Origin: Metarhizium brunneum
Lineage: Eukaryota; Ascomycota; Sordariomycetes; Hypocreales; Clavicipitaceae
Direction of reading: 5' to 3'
NCBI RefSeq assembly: GCF_013426205.1
Contig: NC_089425.1
Coordinates: 868,001 to 932,000 of the forward strand
DNA length: 64,000 nt
The notes below the pieces were generated by a model. That model saw only the letters and a program-made list of their open reading frames with translations, had not been told where the DNA came from and made no database searches. The translations under genes were made by a program, and so were the position numbers. Every line of letters starts with the position of its first letter. Position 1 is the first letter of the stretch. Of this stretch, positions 43,482 through 56,107 are shown in pieces.

Positions 43482-45741
43482 ATGGATGACATCGAAGCCT
43501 TGCGGCGAAAGCTCCGAGAGGCTGAGAACCGCGCCCTAGAGGAGCAACGACGGCGCGAAGAGGCTGAGAACCGCGCTTTGCAGGACCAACACCGACGCCA
43601 AGTAGCCGAAGCACTCACCGCAGCTTCCCAGCCACAGAACCTTCAGCAATATCTCGAGACATGTCATTCGCTTCATCTTGCTATTGAGGTGGTAACAAAT
43701 CGATCTTTGACTACGCAAGGAGAAACCACCCACCCCACTGGCCGAATTTTCCCTCGACGAATTATCCCCTGGGACGATTTTGCAATGAGACAAGAGGAGA
43801 TCTGGAACGACCTGTCGATTAGCGAGCTGTTTTGTGAACCAGCATATCCGTCTAATCATCAGATGGAATACGTCAGGTCATTGCTCAAACCTTTTAGCAG
43901 TGAAGTTGGGCTCCGGGATTTCGAGCGCGATGTGGTAGAAAACGCGGTTCAGAAGTTGGTCGATCGAGCAAAAACAGATCCATTGCTGCGAGTTCTCTCG
44001 GTATCCAGGGAACAATGACGTTTGAAAGCCAAACGAATCTCGGCACGACTGACGATCTTATATTTGAGCCCATGGAACACATGTCATTGGACCGAGATGA
44101 CACGGGTGATACAGCGCAAGGATCTGCCCCGAAGCAGGCGCCAGCTCCCAAGTCCCGTCGCAAAGCGAGGGGAATGGGCAATCGGGCGGATCATTTTGTA
44201 TATACAGGACTTCAGAGTGCCGAAATGTCCCAGCCCTTGCTATTGAGTACAAGGCACCGCACAAATTAAGTCTCGACGAAATCATCACTGGTCTTGAGGC
44301 GGAAGTTCAGCCGGAACGTGATGTGATTAACAAGGACAGTCAGGGCTTTGTCTTGACTGCCCGACGCCTTGCCGCCGCTGTGGTCACTCAGCTCTTCTCG
44401 TACATGATCGGCAAGGGCATTCAGTTTGGTTATATATGCACGGGTCAGGCATTAGTCTTGCTTCATATCCCGAACGATCCTTCCACCGTCTACTTCTCGG
44501 TATGCGTGCCAAATCAAGATGTAATGGACGACGACGAGACGAGTCTCCGTTGTACAGCCGTTGCACAGGTTTTCGCTTTCATTCTCCAGGCTCTCCACGC
44601 CAGGCCACCACCTCAGATGTGGCATGACGCGGCCGAGACACTCGGTATATGGACTGTCGAGTACGATGATATTCTGAGGGATATCCCACCATCGGAGCGC
44701 AAACGCAAAGAGCCACGTGCGTCTCCTTATAGACCACAACATTGGAAGGGCTTTAAGAGATCCCCAATTCGGACTCGCTCCCGCTGCCAGCAACCAGGCA
44801 CCAGCGTTGAACAGCCGAAGGAGGATGACGAAGATCCCCCGTCGCCTACTCCAAATCCATCTCGCACAAGTGGGAAATTGTTACCCTCGATGAGCAAAAG
44901 CTCAAGCTCGAAGAGTGGGAATCAAGGACGGCGCAGTGGCCGGCAGCAACAGCGGGGCGTAGTAAAGAAGTCGGATATTCAAGACCGGCCACTCTGTACT
45001 CAGCGTTGTCTCCTAGGATTAGCACATGGCAGACCCTTAGACAAGAGCTGTCCCAGCGCAAGTTATCATGGGCAAAGGCACATTAGTCGACTTCAGTTCC
45101 GGCGGCTCGTCCGACACCAACTTGCTGTAGACCGTGGATATGATGCAGATTGCGCGCCGCTCCATAGATCTGGCTCGCGTGGGTCACTCTTTAAAGTGCG
45201 GCTGACATCTCACGGCTACACACTAGTTGCCAAAGGTGTTGAGGGCGCAGATCTTGTCTGCCTGCAGCACGAAAAGGATATATATGACCACCTCCAACCC
45301 ATCCAGGGAGAGTACGTCCCTATATGCTTGGGCATTATTGTTCTGGCCATACCATATTATTATGACAGCGGCATTTGGGTGCATTTCATGTTCCTCAGTT
45401 GGGCTGGACAACCAATTCTTGACTGTGTTGACCCGGCTATGAAAGCAGGTATTGCCACCGCTGTTGCCATGGCCTACAGAGCAGTGCACAAGTTGCGCGT
45501 TCTTCACCGTGACGCACAGCCCCGTAATATCCTATACAATACGACTAGTCGTGGGTTTATGGTTGTGGATTTTGAGCGCGCGGAGTTCCACTGTCGCCGG
45601 CCGTTGGTCTCAATTGAGCCGAACCTGAATCGGAAGAGAAAGCGTAGGGCAGTACAGAAACAAAAGAAGAACGACTTTGCGAGAGAGCTGGAGTCTGCCG
45701 TGGCAAATGCATTAAGTTGTGTCGTGAACTTACCCTTTTGA
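43482..45741 (+). pseudogene. Fungal nuclease-like/kinase-like protein, broken by two frameshifts
   Basis: From the ATG at 43482, a coiled coil with an internal repeat (REAENRALEEQRRREEAENR) leads into a helical region. TGA at 44016-44018 ends that frame, and the neighbouring frame takes over with FESQTNLGTTDDLIFEP. A second shift near 44225 leads into VPALAIEYKAPHKLSL, where EYK (44245-44253) is an E-x-K motif. TARRLAAAVVTQLFSYMI and GYICTGQALVLLHIP follow. The last 150 residues are kinase-like: VLHRDAQPRNILYN (HRD kept) and VVDFERAEF (DFE for DFG). The order coiled coil, nuclease-like, kinase-like is shared by a large fungal family of unknown function. Both shifts lack splice signals, so this copy is probably dead. 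Confidence 0.65.
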
Positions 45742-46147
45742 GAACCGGATCTACGTGGACGACGTTTAGCTGTATAACTGACGGTGCTGACTAGATAGAT
45801 TCGCGGCTTTGATTTGGATGGTCGATCTTTCGTCACGTTCATCTCTGGGGGTGTGTGTATGTACAAATGGAAAAGGGAGTTATTATGGAGATCAGTCTTC
45901 TTGCGGAACCGTGTCTTCGTACGCACCCTCTCATCGTAGCATTAGAACATAATGTTAGGGGAACAGCACCATAGCAACTATCGGAGAGAGGAGGAAGCTG
46001 CAACAACCAGCAGCCATGGCCACTGCTTCCCGCAACGTCTGACCACTGGCAATCGGAGTACTCTCACTCTGTCATGTGCGTTGTAGACACGGGCAAGTCG
46101 CTCCTAGTTTGCGGGTATAAGCTCTTCCCAACGATTGCGTATTATTT
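45742..46147. other. Intergenic stretch containing a gene fragment
   Basis: It holds the duplicated fragment at 45779-45860; otherwise nothing is recognised. Confidence 0.45.
45779..45860 (-). repeat. Fragment copied from the zinc-knuckle gene (partner 46421-46503)
   Basis: GACGGTGCTGACTAGATAGA through GATTTGGATGGTCGATCTTTCG matches GACGGTGTTGACCAGATAGA through ACTTGGATAGTCGACCTTTCG at 46421-46503. On the minus strand both encode ERSTIQ(I/V)K followed by NLS-QHR. A partial duplication, about 560 bp from its source. Confidence 0.65.
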
Positions 46148-47715
46148 TCAGTCTCTACGTCCATCGCTTTGGGGCTCACTGTCTTCGCTAGATGTTTCCA
46201 CAGTCTCCTGGCAAGTACGTGCGTTGTGGCCGGCCTCGCCACATGTGCCACAGTGCCGTCCTTTCCTGTCATTGCGTTTCCCCCGACTGCTTTGCCGTAC
46301 ATGTCGCTTAACCTGCCCGCTTCCCGTTTTTGAATTATTAAGCTTGGAAGCAATCCAAGTCTCTGACTTATTTTCCCTCCTCCATGCTTGTAGACGGCGT
46401 TCTTCCAGCTGGGATAATAGACGGTGTTGACCAGATAGATTCGTGACTTTAACTTGGATAGTCGACCTTTCGCCATCTTTGCTGCCAGGGGTATTTATAT
46501 TTAAGGCATCTCCGCAACTAATCGTACTAGCCCTAGATCGGGTTTCAAGACCGTAACCTGAGTTGGAAACGTCATCATACTCGGGCTCACATCCCGTACT
46601 CGGCACATCCTTGCCCACAAAGTGCTGTAACAACGATAATGCCTCTATGAGGGCTGCGCGTAAAGTCGAGCATGATTTGCATTGGCTAGCGTGCCTCATA
46701 TACTGCATTCCGGGTAAATAGTTCGTCTGCTGTGGTGCAGCTAATGGCGAACAACTTGCCTCTGCTTTACGAGGTAGACGCGCTGTGGCTTCCTCGCGGC
46801 GGCGAGAGCTGCACTGTCCCGAGGCGCACGTTGGCACAAAAGCACAAGCGCTCGAGTGAATGTTTGCAGGAGCGCTGAGAAAAGTCACATTATGAGTTGT
46901 GGCAGCATCTAAGCCTCTCTTTGAATAGCACATAACGGCACGTTCTCCAGAGCCATTGTCGTTCCAATTGCTGTTATCTCCATGGGAAGAATCACTGCCT
47001 TCATCAGCGGAAGACAACTTTGGCCGCTTCGTCTGCCGCTCATCAGTTGTTTCAACGCCGTCATCGTCATAGGCTAGCTGTTGTTTAACATTCGGGTTAT
47101 TGGGCTGTTGATCCGCCTGCAGCCAACGATGACAGCCCACATCCTTTTCGCGAAGATTCACCGGCGAATGGGTCTCAGTCCTGGCTCCAGCACGAGATTC
47201 GCCTGGAGATGGCAGAAATAGCGGACATGTAGCGTGATTGCTGTTGTTTGTTGATGGCCTTGGTGAGTCCACGGTGATGCACTCTTCGACTCCGAAACAT
47301 GATTGCACTTCGGCCGATTGCCAACACGCAGTCTGCGCTGACTGTAATGCAAGACTGCTTGAAGTATGGGGACGCTCGCAAACCACTTGATTGGCCTCGT
47401 TATAAGCAGAGCAGATATCCCCGAGTTGCAGAGCTGCACAAGAGTCGCTGGATAAATCGACAAGTGTAGGATTTATAAACATCGTATCATTTACTTCTAT
47501 AACATGTTAATGTCTTCAATTCGAATAGTTACTCCGACAGCATCATCACCCGTCATACCATGATCCTCTGACATCTCAGTTACTGCCTCGTTTTGCTCGA
47601 GATTTTCCTGAGGCACAAACCCCTTCGAATATGTCTTAGGTATAGAGACCTTCTTCGATTTTGGTAACCGTTGAAGGCCTGGATCGTAGGACTTGAACTT
47701 AAGCGGTTTGTGCAT
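46148..47715 (-). CDS. Zinc-knuckle protein, possibly one gene with a frameshift near 47500
   Basis: The main frame, from ATG 47482 to 46148, gives 444 residues. It starts MFINPTLVDLSSDS, a SUMO-interacting-like motif. An acidic and Ser/Asn-rich middle follows, then a basic helical stretch (LLSQLEERRLQAWRRENKSE) and a CCHC zinc knuckle, CGTCGEAGHNARTC, near residue 420. The frame is open upstream of the ATG to VIEVNDTMF. A second frame from ATG 47715 (MHKPLKFKSYDPG...IRIEDINML) ends at 47497, in line with it. One base of shift would make a single 520-residue protein. The C-terminal layout resembles that of fungal pogo/Fot1-type transposases, but no DDE core is present. A nucleic-acid-binding role is inferred from the knuckle. 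Confidence 0.55.
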
Positions 47716-49603
47716 GATGCAGTGGAGGAAAAATGTCAGTGAAATTTATAGTCGAACGAGATTCAGGGTCAGAATATTGGAGAGGGAGGAGGTGCTTCTG
47801 ATATAGACGACTGGGATGTCGGGCTCCAAACAGGGTCACATCTTCGTGCCGTGCTCTTGCTAGAAGAGAAAGCGGACCACTCCGACCTGAATTATACCAG
47901 TCATTCCCTATGCAGTCGGCTCCTTCCTGTAATTTATTTTGGCTGTTCGACCCCCTTCATGACGCGCCGTGACAACAAATCAAGGCAGGTGATATGAGCG
48001 CTTCCGGGCTACAAAGTCCCGTGGAGCCAATCGCAACTCTTACACTGCTAAGATGAACGCGGGAATCATGTCGCGATGCATACTGCGGCTGGTTGATCAA
48101 CATCGTCAGCCAATCCCTTGGTCGGAGAAGACGCCAATGTGACAAAACGGTCCGACTCAGCTGTTTAGGGGTGGCAGCTTCGTCACCGCACCTTCTGCCG
48201 CAGCTAGTGGGAAACTAGTGAGCCTTGTTTGTCTTGCCAAATGCAAACAACAGGGAAAACGAGGCAAACTGGTGCCGCGTAACCGGCCAGCTGACGATCC
48301 ATGACAAAGTATGTTCTGTCTGTGTGTCGCATTCACTCACCATGATGGTGATGAGTTTGACCTCACAGTGTACCTCAGGCATAGTGAATATTATTAGCGG
48401 ATGCCATTGTTTAGTCTGTAATGCTGTTACAAACAGACTTGGGAGCGAGCTGCGAAGCCATTCGGTGCGAATTATGTGTCCTAAACCTAATAGCTTAGAC
48501 ACGTCCTCTTCAAATCCGTGGAAAACTATCCTTGCATAGGGGCAGGGCGAGGGTGAGGGCGTTCGGCCTTCTACTGCTTGGTCGAGTAAATGGAGCAAAC
48601 TAGTCATCAAGTCCATAAAGTGATGGACAACGTGCTACATGCATCTCCGGAGGCCTGTTGGTCGACCAGGTTCGTAGCAACCCAACCGTTCTTGTGACTG
48701 GGCGGACGAAGATGAAACGCTGAGGCGTCGACATTTACATCATGTCGTAGCTGCCTTCTGTTGATCTTCACCTTCGGTCAGTCCCCGAAATGAAGCCGCC
48801 TCCCATCCGTAGCAGAACAATCGAGACCGCCATCGACCCAATTTCCTGTCCGACTCTGCAGCCAATCTTTTGATGTCGATGCTTTTCTTAGATTGGTGTC
48901 GTAATGATTACCCTCCCTGAACTCCTGGCAGAAGTCCCAGCGAGGTGATGAGTGCAGATACGAGCTGCCGGCTGAAATGCGTCATCCTTTCTTCCCATGA
49001 TTGGAGGGCTTGTGATGGTTATTTGCAAAAGTTCTTGCCTTCTTGAGTAATTCTGAAGGGGCATGACGTGTTCCCAATTGTGTCGAGACTTCTGCACTGA
49101 CGAGAGTCTTCAGATAGTTTTTCCCTTTCGGGTAATTTTGGAAGAGGTCTGCGAGGTTGGTCAGCTAGTGAACATCGAACCGACCATTTCCAATCCAATT
49201 CAAATGAAGATCCCAGTCACTAGCGGTCGGCAGAATTCCTCAGCTGCGCCCCGGGCATCCCGTACTTGTGAAAGGAGGTACGGACATCATGAAAGTATCA
49301 GAGGATCCAGCGCTTCGGCTGCGTTATGCGGTGGTTAATGTTCCTCCTCGTTTGTCATGTTGATCGTGGTGTGTGGGCAACGTAAAGGTTGATGAGTAAG
49401 CCGGCACTAAAGAAGAAGAGAAAGGTTAAAAGAACAACTTGAAGGGACTCGACGGTACTTGTGGGCGGAGTTGGCGAGACGGCCGCTTTATAGGCGACGC
49501 AAAAGCGGCGAGCGAAGGAGGGGCTGAGAATTCCCCGATAAGGGAACCACCGCCTGTGGTGGGCCAAGACCACCATTTCCCGAGGCGGACAAGCCGTCGT
49601 TTT
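47716..49603. other. 1.9-kb stretch without recognised gene, up to the A+T-rich boundary
   Basis: Only short frames are found, none with a motif. Base composition is ordinary to about 49603, then changes within a few bases. It includes the promoter side of the gene at 47715. Confidence 0.45.
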
Positions 49604-51699
49604 TAATACTTTATATTTTATTTTATTTATAATTTTAATATTTTTTTTTATTAATATATTATTTAATATTTTTTAAGAAGTAAAATATATATTATAAAAT
49701 AATTTTTTATAATTTTTAATAATAAAAGTTTATAATTATTTATTAATATTTATTTTTTAATAATAAATAATTCTAATTTTTTATAATTTAATTTATTACT
49801 TAATTATATTATTTTAATATTTTATTAAAGTAAGTAAATTATATTTTTTTCCTTAAAAATTAATTTTTTTAATCTTTTTTAATTATAATATTATATTATT
49901 CTTTTTTATATAAATTCTAATTTATATTATATTTTTTTATATAATTTCTTTAATTTATTTACTTATAATATTACTTATTTTACTTATAATTTTTTATATT
50001 ATATTTTAAATACTTTAAAATTAAATTTATAATTAATATAAGCTAGTATTTATTTTATTAATTCTAATATTAAGTTATTATAAGCTAATTATATTATAAG
50101 TAATTATTTAACTTAATTATCTTATTAATAATTAATATAATATTATAAATATTATTTAAGTATTTAATTTAATTTATTTATTTATTTATTTATTTATAAA
50201 TAATATATAATACTTAATTTATAATTTATTTTAAATTATATTATAAGTACTTATTAAAACTTAAAAGTAAATATACTTTTTTTATTTAATATAATTTCTT
50301 TTAATAGCTTATAATTACTTATTATTATTTATAAAAATATATATATAAGTTCTTTTATATTACTTACTTTTTTATATAATAAAAAGTATTTATATTTTAT
50401 AAGTTTATTTATAATTATAAATATATTATTATATTTTATATTAATTATTAGTTCTTTTAATATTAATAGCTTTATAATATAATTAAAAGCTATTAATTTT
50501 TATAATTATATTAGAACTAATAATAGTTATAATTTTTTATATAGCTTATATTATAAAGCTTTACTTTTTTTATATTATATATATTTATTAATAACCTTTT
50601 TAATTATTTTCTTAATTTCTAAGAAATTATATTATTATTATATTTTATTTAATATTTTATAAATTCTTTAATATTTATAAACTAAATATTTATATATTTT
50701 TTTAATATATTTTTTTTATAATTTTAATAATATTTAAATTTTTTTTTTATATATTAATACTTCTCTTAAATAATATATATATTTTATTAGTATATCTTTA
50801 ATATATTATATATTATTTATTACTTATTAATATATTTTCTTATATACTAGATTTTTTTTTTATATTTTTAGTATAATATTAAGTTATTTTTATTAAAAAT
50901 TATTATTTTTATTAATTTTAAGAAGTTATTTTATTATTATAAGTATTTTTATATTATAATTATTTTTTTAACTTAAAGTATTTACTTATTTATTCTTAGA
51001 TTTTTTTTAATAAATAATTTTATAATTAAATTCTAAAAAATATTTAGCTTATTAAATTTATTATTTATTTAATTATTATATTATTATAAAATAAAAGATA
51101 TTTTTATAATTAATATATACCTTAATTTTATATTTACTTTTTATAAAATAATATCTAAATTTCTTAAAAGTATTAATAATTATTAAAAATTTCTTATTAT
51201 AAATAAAATAATTAAATTTTATTTTATAAAGTTTTTTTAAGTAAAATATAATAAAATATAATTTTTTATTATTATTTTATTATTTTACTTATATTTTTAA
51301 AATAAAGTTTAATAAATTAATTTTTAATTTTATTTTTTTTTTAAGTTAAAAGTTTTTAAAATAAGTTTAAATATAATAAGTTTTTTAATTTTATTAAAAG
51401 TATATTATACCTTATTATTTTAATTTTATTATTTATTTTTTTTAATAAGTTTATTTAAAAGTATTATAATTTTATTATAACTTTTAATAAATTTTTTATA
51501 ATAATTTATAAAGCTTTTAAAGCTTTATATATTCTTAATATTTTTTAATATTAATTAATTTCTTATTATTTTAATTTTTATTTTTTTTATTTATATCTTA
51601 TTTAATTATATTATATATTCTAAAAAATCTACTTTTTATATATAAAACTTATATTTTATTAATTTAAGTAATAATTTAATATTTTATAATATTTTTAAT

Positions 51700-52130
51700 A
51701 TTATATATATATATTTTTTATAGTTTTTTAAGGTTTTAAAGAAAATTAATATATTATTAAAATATATTATTATAAAGTTATTTAAATATTTTTATAATAT
51801 ATTATTAATTATTTTTTAAAATATTATTAATATATTAATAAGCCTTATTAATATTATTAAATATTTAAATAATTTAAATTTTATTTTAAAGGCTATTATT
51901 TATTTATAATCTTTTTTTATTTAAATTAAATTATATATTTCTTTTAAGTTTATTATAATAAATTAATTTATATTATATAATTAGTCTTATAATTCTAATA
52001 TTAATAGTAATAGTATTTTATTTTTTATAATAATTATATTTAATTACTAATAATTTATTATTAATTATAATTTTTTATTTTTTTTTAAAATAAATATAAC
52101 TAGGTATTTAGCTTTTAATATTAATATTTT
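51700..52130 (-). pseudogene. Reverse-transcriptase remnant of element A
   Basis: On the minus strand, the block aligns with 62150-62560 of element B. The catalytic Y-x-D-D region reads tat ttt aat aat (51764-51753), so both Asp codons have become Asn codons by G-to-A change. Many stops interrupt the frame. Confidence 0.65.
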
Positions 52131-55100
52131 AATATAACCTTTTATTAATATTTTATTAATATATTCTTATAATATTTTAAGTTTTTTTATATTTAAATTA
52201 TAAATTTTATAAAATATTATTAACTTTTTATTTATTAGTTTAATTTTATAATTTTATTAATTATATTTAAGTAATTTAGTTTTTAATTTTTTTATAAATA
52301 ATTCTTTATATTTTTAATATTTTTTAAGGATATTTTTAAGTTTTTTTTTTTTTATTATTAAGCTTTTATTATTTTTATTATTTTTATTTTTCTTCTTTTT
52401 ATTAAGTTTTTTATTTATATTTATAAGGTTTTTTTTTAAGGTAATAATAATTTTTTAAATTTTAGCTTTTATTTTCTTATTATTTATTATTATTTATATT
52501 CTAGTTTATAATATTATTAAAGTTATTATAATAAATCTAATTATTTTTTTTATACTTATTATTTTTATATTATTTATTTATTATTATTAGTTTTTAAATA
52601 ATTTACTTAAAAGTTTCTTTTTTTTAAAACTTTATTTATAAGTTAAGTTATAATAAAAAAATTTTTTTTTTTTTAAAATTTATTAATTTTATTAGCTTAA
52701 AGTTTTATTTTACTTTAATTAACTTATTTTTTAGTTAATTAATAAGTTACTTTTTTATAATTATAAGTACTTTAATACTAGGTTATATTTTAATATATTT
52801 ATAATATTAAGTTAAATTACTTTTAAATAATCTTAAATTTATACTTTAAGATAATTAATTTTTTAATTAATAATTTTATTATTATAAATAAAAAGTTTTT
52901 TTTTAATATTAATTAATTTATATAATACTTTTTTATATTTTTATAATAATTAATAATAATTTATAACTCTAAATAAAATATAATTACTTATTATATTATT
53001 ATTTATAAGTATATAAATATAATATTTTATAACTTTAATATTTAATATTATTTTATTACTTTATTTATCTTAAATTATATTAAAAGTTATTAGTATTTTT
53101 TTTTTATATTAGCTTATAGCTTTTTTATAAATAATATATTTTATTTTTTAAGTTTTTGAAAATAAATTCTTTTATAATTTATTATTTTATTTTTTAATAT
53201 TATTTTATAAGTTTAGTTTTATTTTATAAGTACTTAAAGTAAAACCTATTATTAAATATTTAATATAAATAATTATAAATTTAATTTTTTATTTTTTTAT
53301 ACTTTTTATATTTTAAGTTATTATAATTTATTATATATTTTTTATTATATTTAAAGTTAAACTTTTATTTATTATATTATTTATTTAAATTTTATTTATT
53401 ATAATATATTAATTTTATAGTTTTTTTAAAGTTTTTTTATTTAAGTATATTTAATACTTATTATATTTATTTATATATTATTAATATTTTATATTATTAC
53501 TTATATTATTTCTTAGCTTTATTTATTATATATTTTAAATAATTTAATAATAAATATATTATATAATTTTTTATTTTATATTAAAGTAATTTAAGTAATA
53601 ACTTTTTTTTATATATTAGGATTTTTCCCTTATATATATATTAATATTATTACTTATTTTATATATATATATATAACTAATATATATTTAATTTATATAT
53701 ATTTATAAGGTTTATATAAGCTTAATATTTAATAAGTATATTTAAATTAAGTTTTAAAATTATTATTTAATTATTATTAATTATTTTTATTTTTTATTTT
53801 AAGAGTTTTTATTTAAAGTATAATATTTTAATTAAATATTCTCTTATTTTAATTAAAAATATATTTAATTATACTTTAATTATAAAATATACTTAATATA
53901 TTATAAATATATATAATACTTATATTAATTATATATAATTTTTATATCTTAATAAAAGTTTAAAATTATTTTTTTTTTCTTTTTTTAAGTATTATAATAT
54001 TAGGTTTCTTAGTATTATAATAATATTTATTATAATAATAAGAATTATAAAATATTTTCTTATTAATATAAGAAAATATTATTATATAACTTATTTTTAT
54101 ATAATTATTAGCTTTATTAGTATTTTTTCCTTATTTTATTTATTTTTAAATACTTTTAAAATATTTAGAATTATATTATTATTATTAATACTTATATTTC
54201 TTACTTTATTTTTTAGTTTATTAAAGGTAATAAAAATTTATATATTTTACTTTTTTTTATATTATTATTTCTTTTAAATTTTTTTTACTTTTATTTATTA
54301 TTATACTTAATTAAAAAATTTTTAATATAAGTTTTTATTTAAATATTTTAATAATTTTAGTTTATAAAGTTTTTTTTATTTTATTATTATAAGAGTTTTT
54401 TTTTTTATTAATTATTTATTTTATTTTTTTTATATTAATTATTTAGCTACTTATAACTTATTTTTTATAAAGTTTATAATTTTTTTCCTTAGTTTTTTTA
54501 GCTTTTTTAAAAACTATTCTTTTTCTTATTTATTACTTATATAAATATAATAATTATTATTATAATAAAAAGTTTAATTAAGATTTTTATATTTTACTTT
54601 TAGTTTAATAACTTTATTTTTTTATTAGTTAATAATATTAAGCTATTTCTTACCTTCTTTTAGTACTAGCTTTTATTTTTTCCTAGGTTTCTTATATTTA
54701 TTAGTAAAATATCTTAGTTTTTTATAATTATAATATTTTTTTTTTATTATTTTTTTTAATAATATTAAGCTTTATTTATTTAAGGTTAAAAGTATAATTA
54801 TAAGTAATAAGTTTTTTTTATCTCCTTTTTTAGTTTACTTATTATCCTTTTTTTCTTATAAGGTTTTAAGTTTCTTTTTCTTATTATTTTTATATATATT
54901 ATTAATATTATTTATTATTAATTTAAATTATTATTATTATATAATTTAAGAAATTATTTAATATATTTTTTTTATATAATTTATTCTTGATTTTTTTTTT
55001 TAATTTTTTAAAGAAAACTAATATAAATAGCTTATTTTCTTAGTTTAATATTAAGATAATTTATTTAAAATATATTATATAATCTAATATAAATTTTTTT

Positions 55101-56030
55101 TATTTAAGTTAATTTATATAAATAATTATAATTTTTATTTTATTAATTAATTTAAATATTTTTTTAATTATTTTTTTAAATTTCTTATAATTAATAAATA
55201 TTTTTTTTATTTTATTTTTTTAATTATTTTTTATATTAATAAAATAATTTTATATAATTAGTTTAAATTATATAAATATAATACTTATTATATATTTTTT
55301 AATATATAATACTTTTACTTATATATTAATTAATTTATTTAAGTAGAATTAATAATATATTTTAAGTTAAATTAAGAATTCTTAGAGTATTTTTAGGTTA
55401 TTATTATAAGGTTTTAATACTTTAAGCTTAATAATTTCTTTTAAGTTTTTTTATTTTAATATAAGTATTTAATATTTAAGGTTAAATTACTTAACTTATT
55501 AATATAATTATATAAGTTTATTTATAATATTTTAGGGTTTAAAACTTTAAGGTTTTTAAAGTATTAATAATATAATTATTTTAAATAAAATAAGTATTAT
55601 AAGTATTATTTTAATAATTATTAAATATTACTTAAAGTAATATAATAATTATTTAAATAAAAGCTTTTAATATATAATAGCTAAGGTTTTTAAAAGATAA
55701 ACTAATTATAATTTATATTAATAAAATAATTAAGATAATTAATTTAAGTAATTAAGTATTATATTAATAATAAGTTATAAATTATAACTAAGTAATTAAA
55801 GTTAAAAAGTTATAAGTAAAGCTTATTTAATATAATAATTAGTATTAAAAGCTAAAAAGTTAAAAGTTATTTATAAAGTAAATTTAAGGGTTTTTATATA
55901 TTATAATTATTAGTTATTATAAAGGTAAATATTCTTAATACTTACTTTTAAATACTAATAAGTATTATATATACTTACTTATAATAATTAAGTGTTCTTC
56001 TTATTAATCTTATTATACTAACTAATATTT

Positions 56031-56107
56031 TATAGCCTGTTATACCTATACTACCCGGCGGCTTTATGCAGCCGGCCTAACTTACAGCCTACATGCTAGG
56101 TTATAAC
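56031..56107 (-). repeat. G+C-retaining LTR-start island of element A
   Basis: On the minus strand: TGTTATAACCTAGCATGTAG, then GCTGTAAGTTAGGCCGGC and GCCGCCGGGTAGTATAGG. It matches the start of the element B LTR at 58163. It keeps CpG and several TpG/CpA pairs while all sequence around it has lost them. Confidence 0.75.

Larger units (their letters stand above)
49604..56107 (-). mobile_element. Ty3/gypsy-like element A, RIP-degraded
   Basis: Its 5' LTR starts at about 56107 with TGTTATAACCTAGCATG on the minus strand. The CCHC skeleton lies at 54735-54690 (Tyr codons in place of Cys and His) and the reverse-transcriptase YxDD skeleton (now Y-F-N-N) at 51764-51741. These lie 1372 and 4343 bp from the LTR start, in close agreement with element B (1349 and 4322). 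No 3' LTR island is visible before the boundary at 49604, so the 3' end is missing or erased. Confidence 0.75.

Noticed and set aside
46148..47482. Zinc-knuckle gene as a retroviral-type Gag
   Set aside because: There is a single knuckle after a long disordered region, no adjacent pol frame and no LTRs nearby.
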